From contig CAVQVR010000012.1 in the NCBI GenBank assembly GCA_963717195.1, forward strand, positions 434,001 through 498,000: a stretch of DNA of 64,000 nt. The letters run 5' to 3'. The notes beneath the pieces were generated by a model. It had not been told where the DNA came from, searched no databases, and was given only the letters and a program-made list of their open reading frames with translations. The stretch comes from JACDAE01 sp963717195. Its GTDB lineage: Bacteria; Chloroflexota; Ktedonobacteria; Ktedonobacterales; Ktedonobacteraceae. Shown in pieces: positions 1 to 7,683 of this stretch (within the stretch, counting starts at the first letter, position 1; every line of letters begins with the position of its first letter). A program made the position numbers and the translations under genes.

Positions 1-1
1 C

Positions 2-2154
2 ATTGAGGTACTGCGGCGGCTCACACGTGTCTTAGGTGACAAGGAACAGGTAGATCGTTTAACACAGACAAAAGACCCTCGCGATATCATTGAAGCGCTG
101 ACAGGTGAGCGTCCCGCTACTCCACCAGCAAGTGAAGATAGCGCTGATTATGCCCACTTCTTCGACGCAGTTATTATCAACAAGACTGGCCTTCACGCCC
201 GTCCGGCTGCTTTCTTTGTTGACCTCACTAAAAAGTTTCAGTCTGCCATCAAAGTGCGTAATGGCAACCAGGTTGGCAATGGAAAAAGTCTTATCTCTCT
301 TCTCCAGTTAGGTGCTGAACATGGCGTCTCCATTCGCGTTTCGGCTGATGGCCCCGATGCTATGGCAGCACTTGCTACACTGCAAAAAGCCCTTGCCGAT
401 GGTCTTGGAGATGAACCGGAAGAACAACCATCTGCTGCATCGTCCGGTAACAGTAATTACAACTGGGCACCACGTCAGGCAAGCTCGACTATTCCAGGCA
501 TTAGCGCCTCTAGTGGCCTTGCTATCGGCCCGACGCGCCAGTATATGCAACGGAGCATTGTTGTCGAAGATCGACCTGCCGATTCTACTGTTGAAGGAAA
601 TCGATTTCAAAATGCGCTCGATACTGCCCAGGCCGAGCTTGAAAAGCTGCATGAGGAAGTGAAGGCCCGCCTTGGTTCAGGAAAAGCCGCCATCTTCCGT
701 GTTCATAGCGAGTTTCGAACAATTTCGCTCTCATCCAACAGACGATCATACTCATCTATCAAGGCCATAGTGCCGCATGGTCCTGGCAATATGCCATCAA
801 TGAACGCGTAAGCCAGTTACAGAAACTTGACGATCCTGTCCTGGCAGGGCGTGCCGTCGATATGAGCGATGTAGGCCAGCGCGTCATGCGTCATCTTGTC
901 GATACTACTGAAGCGAAACCTGCATCAATTCATGAGCCTGTCATTCTTATCGCTGAAGACCTGACCCCATCCGACACAGCAGAACTTGATCCCGATACCA
1001 TCCTTGGATTTTGCACTGCGCGTGGCGGTCCCACCTCTCATACCGCTATCATTGCTCGTTCGCTTGGTATTCCTGCTATCGTCGGCGCTGGCGATACTGT
1101 GCTCACTATTCCAGATGGTACGCTCAGTATTCTGGATGGCTCAAGCGGCAATCTGTATCTGAAACCTGCCGACAGCGATGTACAGGCTGCCAGAGATGTA
1201 CAAAAACAGTTGCAACGCGAACAGGACGTGGCTAACTCCAACCGTTTTGCACCAGCAACGACGACCGATGGACATCGCGTTGAAATTGCGGCAAACATCA
1301 ACCGTGCGGCTGACGCTCAACCGGCTATCGCTGCAGGAGCCGAGGGTGTCGGTCTGATGCGTACCGAATTTCTCTTCCTCTCACGCGATACTGCTCCTAC
1401 TGAAGACGAACAGTTTGAAGCGTATCGGGCTATGGTCCAGGCGTTGGAAGGTCGTCCTCTGGTTATTCGTACACTTGATATCGGTGGCGATAAAGAGGTA
1501 CCCTATCTCAACTTGCCGAAAGAAGACAATTCGTTTCTGGGTATTCGTGGCATTCGGCTCTGCCTGGTCCGCCCGGACCTGTTCATTCCTCAGTTGCGCG
1601 CCATCTATCGTGCTGCCGCCTATGGACCAATCAACATTATGTTTCCCATGATCTCCACGCTTGAAGATGTGGAACAGGCTCGTGCCGTTGCCGAGAAGGT
1701 ACGCGAGGAGCTCCACGCTCCAGCTCTTCCTTTGGGAATAATGGTTGAAGTGCCCTCTGCCGCCATACTCGCCGATCAGTTTGCCCCTGTAATCGATTTT
1801 TTCTCTATCGGGACAAATGACCTCACTCAATACACCCTGGCGATGGATCGTTTACATCCACAACTGGCAAAGCAGGCCGATGCCCTTCATCCTTCTGTGC
1901 TACGCATGATCGATATGACCGTCAAGGCGGCCAAAAGAGAAGGCAAGTGGGTTGGTGTCTGTGGAGGGCTCGCTGGCGATCCGAAAGGTGCAACTATTCT
2001 GACTGGGCTGGGCGTATCAGAACTGAGCGTCAGTGTCCCCAGCGTCGCTACCATCAAAGCCCATATACGCAACTACTCGTTTGCAGATATGGAGCGGATC
2101 GCGCAACAGGCACTGGAGTGTCGCACAGCGACAGAGGTGAGGAACTTGCTATGA
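2..2154 (+). pseudogene. Fused PTS EIIA(Fru)-HPr-Enzyme I, 5'-truncated by window and frameshifted
   Basis: Multiphosphoryl transfer protein that would take phosphate from PEP and pass it to the fructose permease encoded downstream. Domains in order: the last ~35 residues of an EIIA domain (2-110), an HPr domain with the phosphorylated His in GLHARPA (~200) and the regulatory Ser region GNGKSLISLL (~280), then Enzyme I. EI shows the swivel-domain His in GGPTSHTAIIARS (~1024-1065) and the PEP-binding barrel with SIGTNDLTQY (~1806). Frame 2 is open to the stop at 811, but homology to EI leaves it near 713-718 and continues in frame 1 (LIYQGHSAAWSW at ~751-786) to the stop at 2154. One missing base (codon CTG read as CG) explains this. 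Everything upstream of 2 is outside the window. The stop overlaps the fruK start as ATGA. Either a sequencing error or a genuine lesion that would disable PTS phosphotransfer. Confidence 0.88.
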
Positions 2155-3107
2155 AAATCGCCACTGTCACGCTCAATCCCGCCATCGATCAGACGGTCAG
2201 AGTAGATAATTTTCACACGAATACCGTCAATCGTGGTCAGTCCATACAGTTGCAAGCCGGAGGGAAAGGCGTCAACGTTGCCTCGTTCCTGGTCGATGCC
2301 GGTAAAGGGATAAATCGCGCCCCTACAGTGGTAGCAACCGGCTTCCTGGGGCAGGACAATGTGGAGATCTTTGAACGCTTCTTTGCCCTACAAGGCATCG
2401 ATGACGCCTTCGTGCGCATTTCAGGAAGCACTCGTACTGGCGTCAAAATCGTCGATGAGGCAAATCGAGAGACCACCGATATCAATCTGCCTGGCCAGAT
2501 GCCACCTGAAGACGCTGTAAAGACACTGCTCAATCGTATCGAGCAACTCAGCACATCCTGCGACTGGTTTGTGCTGGCAGGTTCCCTACCACCAGGATTG
2601 CCTGTAACCATCTATGCAACGATCATCGATCTGCTCAAAACTCATGGCGTGGTATTGGACACCAGTCACGAAGCGCTTCATAAGGGTATTCTGGCTGGTC
2701 CAACGATTGTCAAACCGAATATCGACGAGTTACAGCAACTCGTTGGGCATTCATTAACTGATGAAGCAAATATAGAACAGGCGGCGCGTCAATTGTTGGA
2801 TACTGGTTCGCAGCTCGTTGTCATCTCGATGGGCGCAAAAGGTGCAATGTTCGTCAACCGCGAAACATCTTTCATTGCAACCCCTCCTACCGTACCAGTA
2901 AAAAGTACGGTGGGCGCGGGTGATGCAATGGTCACAGGGCTCATCGTCGGTCATATCCAGGGATTGAGCTTGCCCGATTGCGCCCGCCTTGCCACAGCAT
3001 TTTCAATCGGGGCCATCACTCGCACTGATTTCCATCTGCCTGCGGCTGAGACACTTCAGGCATATGCACAACAGGTAACCATTCGTACCTACCAACATTC
3101 CTCGTAG
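2151..3107 (+). CDS. fruK: 1-phosphofructokinase (PfkB family)
   Basis: Phosphorylates fructose-1-phosphate, the PTS import product, to fructose-1,6-bisphosphate. The 318-residue protein has the normal family length. It shows the PfkB N-terminal signature (TLNPAIDQTVRV, then GGKGVNVA), the mid-domain AGSLPPGLP, and the C-terminal anion hole and catalytic Asp in TVGAGDAMVTG. The ATG at 2151 overlaps the EI stop by 4 bp (ATGA), indicating translational coupling, and GAGG upstream at 2136-2142 can serve as ribosome binding site. A longer open frame starts at 1947 but lies inside the EI gene and is rejected. Tagatose-6-phosphate kinase is the main alternative in this family; flanking fructose PTS genes favour FruK. 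Confidence 0.93.
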   Translation: MKIATVTLNPAIDQTVRVDNFHTNTVNRGQSIQLQAGGKGVNVASFLVDAGKGINRAPTVVATGFLGQDNVEIFERFFALQGIDDAFVRISGSTRTGVKIVDEANRETTDINLPGQMPPEDAVKTLLNRIEQLSTSCDWFVLAGSLPPGLPVTIYATIIDLLKTHGVVLDTSHEALHKGILAGPTIVKPNIDELQQLVGHSLTDEANIEQAARQLLDTGSQLVVISMGAKGAMFVNRETSFIATPPTVPVKSTVGAGDAMVTGLIVGHIQGLSLPDCARLATAFSIGAITRTDFHLPAAETLQAYAQQVTIRTYQHSS

Positions 3108-3258
3108 TGCGTGCGGGAAGGGATCATACAAGCTTCCCCACTTACATCAACATTTCTGCGCTCTTTAGCACTACCTTTTTCGGTCAAAAGCACGCGCAAA
3201 AGCTGCTTTATCAGTGTTATTAATCAATATATCTTTTTTCATGGAGGGAGAACATACC

Positions 3259-5028
3259 ATGTCCAGAATTGTCGCAGTCACTTCATGTCCCACAGGCATA
3301 GCCCACACCTTCATGGCTGCGGAAAGCCTGAAGCGAGGAGCCGAAGCTCTGGGTCACACCATCAAAGTGGAAACACAGGGTTCAGTTGGCACGCAAGATA
3401 CATTAACCGCCGCTGATATCCAGGCCGCCGATCTTGTCATTATTGCTGCCGACACCAAAGTTGACCTCAGCCGCTTTAAAGGCAAAACCATCTACGAAAC
3501 TTCTACCAATGCCGCTATCAACGACGCTCAGGGAGTTGTTAAGAAGGCACTGGCTCAGGGATCCGCCACGAGCGCGATCAACGATGCCGCGACTCCTAAA
3601 AAAATCGTTGGTATCACCTCGTGTCCGACTGGCATAGCCCACACCTTTATGGCGGCTGAAGGGCTTCAAAAGGGTGCTGAGGCTCTGGGTCACACCATCA
3701 AGGTTGAGACACAAGGGTCCGTAGGAGCACAAAACACTTTGACACCCGAAGATGTTCAGGCCGCCGACCTTGTCATTATTGCCGCTGACACTAAAGTTGA
3801 CCTCAGCCGCTTTAAAGGCAAACCTATCTACGAAACTTCTACCAATGATGCTATCAATGATGCTCAGGGATTGGTCAAGAAAGCACTGGCCCAGGCAAAA
3901 GCATTAGCTTCTCCTGCAGGCAGCACAGACTATGTAGCAGCAGTGCAGGCAGCCAAAGCCGAACGCTCCCGATCACGCACAGGTCCCTACAAGCACCTGC
4001 TGACGGGCGTCTCGTATATGATCCCATTCGTTGTTGCAGGTGGCATCATGATAGCGCTGGGCTTTGCATTCGGTGGCATCAACGCGGACAAAGCACCCGT
4101 GACAACTCTGGCCGGAGCGCTCTTTCAGATCGGTGCCAACGGCGGCTTTATCCTCTTCGTTCCCATTCTGGCAGGCTTTATTGCTTACTCCATTGCGGAT
4201 CGCCCTGGCCTGGCACCTGGTATGATTGGCGGGATCATCGCAACAACCATCATCGGGGCTGGCTTCCTTGGTGGTATTGCGGCTGGCTTCCTGGCAGGCT
4301 ACACAGTCTATTACCTCAACAAATGGATTAAACTGCCACGCAACCTGGCTGGTCTCATGCCTGTACTCATCCTGCCTGTGCTTGGTACATTGATTGTCGG
4401 CCTGCTTATGGTCTTCGTCATCGGTACACCTGTTCACTGGCTCAACACCGAATTGACCGACTGGTTGAAGGGTCTGCAAACCGCTAATGCTGTAGTGCTT
4501 GGCCTGGTTATGGGCTTGATGATGGCAATCGATATGGGTGGCCCAATCAACAAAGCCGCCTACGCTGTTGCAGTTGGTCTGCTCGGTAGCCAGGTCTACG
4601 GACCAATGGCTGCTGTGATGGCTGCTGGTATGACACCTCCGCTAGGTCTGGCACTGGCAACCGTGCTATTCAAAAATCGCTTCACGGCTGATGAACGCGA
4701 AGCGGGGAAAGCTGCATGGGTGCTTGGATTGGCCTTTATCACTGAGGGTGCCATCCCCTTCGCTGCTGAAGCGCCGTTCCGCGTCATTCCATCTATTATG
4801 ATCGGCTCAGGCATCACGGGCGCATTGTCGATGCTCTTCCAGTGTCAACTCCGCGTTCCCCATGGTGGCGTCTTCGTCCTGGTCATTCCGAACGTGGTCA
4901 CCAATCTGCCTCTCTATGCACTCTCAATCGTCATTGGAACCCTCGTCACAGCGGGAGCACTCTTTGTCCTCAAACGCCCTATAGCCACTGAGGAAGAGGA
5001 GGAGGCCGTTGTTGTGGCTGCCGCGTAA
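3259..5028 (+). CDS. fruA: PTS fructose permease EIIB-EIIB-EIIC (duplicated EIIB)
   Basis: Membrane permease that imports fructose and phosphorylates it to fructose-1-phosphate. The ~589-residue protein has two consecutive EIIB(Fru) domains, each with the phosphorylated Cys in TSCPTGIAHTFMAAE (codons near 3285 and 3621), then a linker near 3895-3960 and an EIIC domain with about 8-10 hydrophobic segments and the conserved GGPINKAAYA loop. The two EIIB copies are spaced 336 bp (112 codons) and are very similar at DNA level. Start ATG 3259 follows GGAGGGAGAACATACC, an excellent ribosome binding site, so the upstream in-frame start at 3214 is not used. The C-terminus ends in a run of Glu. Third gene of the operon, 151 bp after fruK. 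Confidence 0.93.
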   Translation: MSRIVAVTSCPTGIAHTFMAAESLKRGAEALGHTIKVETQGSVGTQDTLTAADIQAADLVIIAADTKVDLSRFKGKTIYETSTNAAINDAQGVVKKALAQGSATSAINDAATPKKIVGITSCPTGIAHTFMAAEGLQKGAEALGHTIKVETQGSVGAQNTLTPEDVQAADLVIIAADTKVDLSRFKGKPIYETSTNDAINDAQGLVKKALAQAKALASPAGSTDYVAAVQAAKAERSRSRTGPYKHLLTGVSYMIPFVVAGGIMIALGFAFGGINADKAPVTTLAGALFQIGANGGFILFVPILAGFIAYSIADRPGLAPGMIGGIIATTIIGAGFLGGIAAGFLAGYTVYYLNKWIKLPRNLAGLMPVLILPVLGTLIVGLLMVFVIGTPVHWLNTELTDWLKGLQTANAVVLGLVMGLMMAIDMGGPINKAAYAVAVGLLGSQVYGPMAAVMAAGMTPPLGLALATVLFKNRFTADEREAGKAAWVLGLAFITEGAIPFAAEAPFRVIPSIMIGSGITGALSMLFQCQLRVPHGGVFVLVIPNVVTNLPLYALSIVIGTLVTAGALFVLKRPIATEEEEEAVVVAAA

Positions 5029-5040
5029 CAGAATACTTAC

Positions 5041-5086
5041 AAAAAAAGCAGGCAACGAGGCTGAAACCCTCGTTGCCTGCTTTTTT
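5041..5086. terminator. Bidirectional Rho-independent terminator after fruA
   Basis: A 13-bp GC-rich stem (GCAGGCAACGAGG at 5048-5060 with its complement at 5068-5080) has a seven-base loop, a T6 tract on the right and an A7 tract on the left. It can therefore terminate both fruA (plus) and the convergent FKBP gene (minus). Confidence 0.92.
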
Positions 5087-5106
5087 GACGTGCTGTCCTT
5101 GCTTTG

Positions 5107-5907
5107 TTAACTCACTGATAACAGTGTCACATCAAAAATCAGGTCCGCATTAGCTGGAATTACAGGAGGACTTCCCGATGCACCATACCCCAACGCGGAT
5201 GGGATCAAGATGCGACGTGTGCCACCTGCCTGCATCCCCACTAACCCTTGATCCCAGCCCGGAATAACCTGCCCCTGACCCAGTTGGACCGAAAATGGTG
5301 CGCCACCATGATCATAGGAACTATCGAACTTTTTGCCTGTTTTGGTAATCCAACCAGTGTATTCTACTTCTACCGTGCTTGTCGTCTGTACTGTTGCTCC
5401 GGTTCCCACTTTCACGTCGATATACTTGAGTCCACCGGTAAGTGTCACCGTTTTTCCACTTACGGCTGGCGGCGAGGCTGGACCTTTAGAAGGCATGGGT
5501 GCACCAGTCGCAGTCTGCACCTCACTACTTACTGCCGTAGCAGTCACCTGCGCCACCACTGCAGCAGTCGCCTTTGCGACAGCCGTCTGCGTGGGCTCGG
5601 CAATCTTTGCAACGGCTGTCTGCGTGGGTGCGGCAACTTTCTCTGTCGCTGTCGCCTCTTGATTTTTCGCTTTCGCAGTTACCGTTGCCTTTTGATCTGC
5701 CACTACCTGTTGTTGCGTCTCGACCTGATGGTATTCCCAAAAGCCCAGCGCTCCCAGGGCAATCACTATTAGCGTTATCGATGAACCAAGCAGAATCTGC
5801 CTTCTTCGTCGCCTCCGTGCCATGCGTATTAAGCGCTCCTGCTGGCGCTGACCTGGGCGACCCTTTCTCTGTACATCCTTATTTTTATCATTCATAGTCT
5901 GTGTCAT
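5107..5907 (-). CDS. Membrane-anchored FKBP-type peptidyl-prolyl isomerase
   Basis: Predicted prolyl cis-trans isomerase acting outside the membrane. The 266-residue protein has a very basic N-terminus (RRRRRR at ~32-37), one transmembrane helix (ILLGSSITLIVIALGALGFW, ~38-57), then ~90 residues rich in Ala, Thr, Val and Gln containing imperfect repeats (PTQTAVAKIAEPTQTAVAKA), and a C-terminal FKBP domain (~155-266). The domain has the typical VEVEYTGW, FDSSYDHG, VIPGWDQGL, and IPSALGYGASG stretches. Type II topology with the catalytic domain outside is inferred from the positive N-terminus. An internal ATG four codons in (MNDKNK) is an alternative start. Convergent with the PTS operon; no operon partner. 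Confidence 0.9.
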   Translation of the reverse strand: MTQTMNDKNKDVQRKGRPGQRQQERLIRMARRRRRRQILLGSSITLIVIALGALGFWEYHQVETQQQVVADQKATVTAKAKNQEATATEKVAAPTQTAVAKIAEPTQTAVAKATAAVVAQVTATAVSSEVQTATGAPMPSKGPASPPAVSGKTVTLTGGLKYIDVKVGTGATVQTTSTVEVEYTGWITKTGKKFDSSYDHGGAPFSVQLGQGQVIPGWDQGLVGMQAGGTRRILIPSALGYGASGSPPVIPANADLIFDVTLLSVS

Positions 5908-6119
5908 AAATACGCTTCTCGCTCTCCTCTAATTCTTGTGGAATAATAGCACGTTGAGAGTATCATTAAATTGCTATTCTGGCAAGAGGGTGTGCAGAAA
6001 CCTCAACTGCTTATCTGATGAAAAATATCCTAGAAGATAAAACGCATGGTTGACGCAAAGTGATACACTCATAAGTAACCTCTATCTTATCTAACACAGG
6101 AATGGGAGGATTGTGCTCT

Positions 6120-6437
6120 ATGAAGCGATCAACACTATTCGTTATTCCAGCCATTATTCTCATATCAACCGGTCTATTTCGCGGACCAAAAAATGAAGCA
6201 TGGTTCAGGCGCAAAGGCGAACCTGTACAAGCACGAGTCATCCAGATACGCGATAGCGCTCAGGCAACCGAGACAACAGAACCCGTCTGGCGTCTCAAAG
6301 CAACATGGACCGACTCTAACAGTCAGAAAACGTACACCTTCGAGAAGATCTTTCCTGAACGACCTGACTATCGAGCAGGCGATTTTATCAATGTGCTTAT
6401 CGATCCTAAAGATCCCACAAAGTATTATCTGGGTTGA
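6120..6437 (+). CDS. Small membrane protein, DUF3592-like
   Basis: About 105 residues with one hydrophobic N-terminal helix (LFVIPAIILISTGLF) followed by a soluble beta-rich region (VQARVIQIRDS, WRLKATWTD, YTFEKIF, GDFINVLIDPKDPTKYYL). The layout resembles DUF3592 proteins, in which a short beta barrel is anchored by one or two helices; function unknown. Start ATG 6120 sits 9 bp after GGGAGGA (6104-6110), which decides it over the in-frame ATG at 6102. The gene stands alone and is convergent with pyrD. Confidence 0.62.
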   Translation: MKRSTLFVIPAIILISTGLFRGPKNEAWFRRKGEPVQARVIQIRDSAQATETTEPVWRLKATWTDSNSQKTYTFEKIFPERPDYRAGDFINVLIDPKDPTKYYLG

Positions 6438-6558
6438 TGGATAGTGATATAACAGCACCAAATAGGTCACCCCAACCACGTCCTTGCACTGCTGGAACAG
6501 ATGCCGCCGCACGGATAGTCTTTCGCGGACCATCTGTTCTCTTCTGTAGTCTGCACCA

Positions 6559-7659
6559 TCACGACTCGTTGCCAGAGCGAGTTCGCATCTCTGCAACTGG
6601 ACTGGAGGTGCGAATCTGCGTCAGTGCTTTATTCATCCTTTTCACTATCCCCGGTCCCTCATAAATAAAACCAGTATAGATTTGAATGAGACTTGCTCCC
6701 ACATCAAACATACGCCTGGCATCATCCGGCCCAAAGATCCCACCAACAGCAACAACTGGCAACTTCCCATCCAGCCTCTTGCACACATACTCTACAACGT
6801 GAAGCGAGCGTGCGTACAAGGGCCGACCACTAAGCCCACCAACTTCCATGGTCCTCTTGTGCAATCCTGTACGCGACAAAGTGGTATTCGTGGCAATAAT
6901 ACCGCTCACCTTCCGACTCAGACACACCTCAATAACATCATCTATCTCACCCTCAGTCAGATCTGGCGCTATCTTCACAAGCACCGGTTTCGCCGTATCT
7001 CTGCCAGCCTCCCTGGCAATACTCTCAGTCTCTCGCACCAGAGCATGCAAAAGCTGATCTAATGGTTCTTTGTCCTGTAATTTGCGCAATCCTGGCGTAT
7101 TAGGAGAGCTCACATTGGCCGTAAAGAAATCAGCAAAATCATGCAACTTGCGCAACGAATAGAGATAATCTTCAATCGCATCTTCTTGTGGCGTCCTCTT
7201 TGATTTGCCGAGACTCCACCCGATGGGAATAGCAGGCTTCGGAAACCGCGTCAGCCGGTCAGCAATTTCATCGGCCCCACCGTTTGGAAATCCCATGCGG
7301 TTTATCAAGGCGCTCTCCTCTGAAAAACGGATAATACGCGGTCGCTCATTCCCTGGTTGCCTGTACCGTGTCACCGTCCCCGCCTCAAGAAAACCAAAGC
7401 CAAGCGCCGCCAAAGCTGGAAGCGCAATTCCATTTTTGTCAAATCCACCCGCCAGGCCAACCGGATTGGGAAAACGCAGCCCCCAGAGATTGCGCTCTAA
7501 TGCAGGTGATTTATACGCATTCGCCACCTCAATTATTTTCAGTAACAGCGGGTAGCGAGAAGCAAATGCCAGCCCATTCATGACCCAATGGTGTGCAATT
7601 TCGGGATCGCTGGCCGATAGGCGAAACATGGTAGGACGAATTATAGTTTTAAACAACAT
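6559..7659 (-). CDS. pyrD: Dihydroorotate dehydrogenase, quinone-dependent (class 2)
   Basis: Oxidises dihydroorotate to orotate in pyrimidine biosynthesis, passing electrons from FMN to quinones at the membrane. The 366-residue protein has the class 2 N-terminal helix (LFKTIIRPTMFRLSASDPEIAHHW) that contacts membrane lipids, the FMN region PVGLAGGFDKNG, the catalytic-base Ser in NVSSPNTPGLR (class 1 enzymes have Cys there), VKIAPDLT, IATNTT and the phosphate-binding GGIFGPDDA. The ATG at 7659 lies 9 bp after AAAGGA; an upstream in-frame TTG at 7665 is less likely. The C-terminal tail of ~20 polar residues is dispensable-looking. Confidence 0.94.
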   Translation of the reverse strand: MLFKTIIRPTMFRLSASDPEIAHHWVMNGLAFASRYPLLLKIIEVANAYKSPALERNLWGLRFPNPVGLAGGFDKNGIALPALAALGFGFLEAGTVTRYRQPGNERPRIIRFSEESALINRMGFPNGGADEIADRLTRFPKPAIPIGWSLGKSKRTPQEDAIEDYLYSLRKLHDFADFFTANVSSPNTPGLRKLQDKEPLDQLLHALVRETESIAREAGRDTAKPVLVKIAPDLTEGEIDDVIEVCLSRKVSGIIATNTTLSRTGLHKRTMEVGGLSGRPLYARSLHVVEYVCKRLDGKLPVVAVGGIFGPDDARRMFDVGASLIQIYTGFIYEGPGIVKRMNKALTQIRTSSPVAEMRTRSGNES

Positions 7660-7683
7660 CAACAATTATCCTTTCCCCATTTC

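Noticed and set aside
700..811. Programmed ribosomal frameshift in the Enzyme I gene
   Set aside because: No slippery heptamer or downstream pseudoknot is visible at 713-718; a single missing base explains the data better.
1947..2150. N-terminal extension of FruK
   Set aside because: This region is the Enzyme I C-terminus in another frame; the ATGA overlap start at 2151 fits the family.
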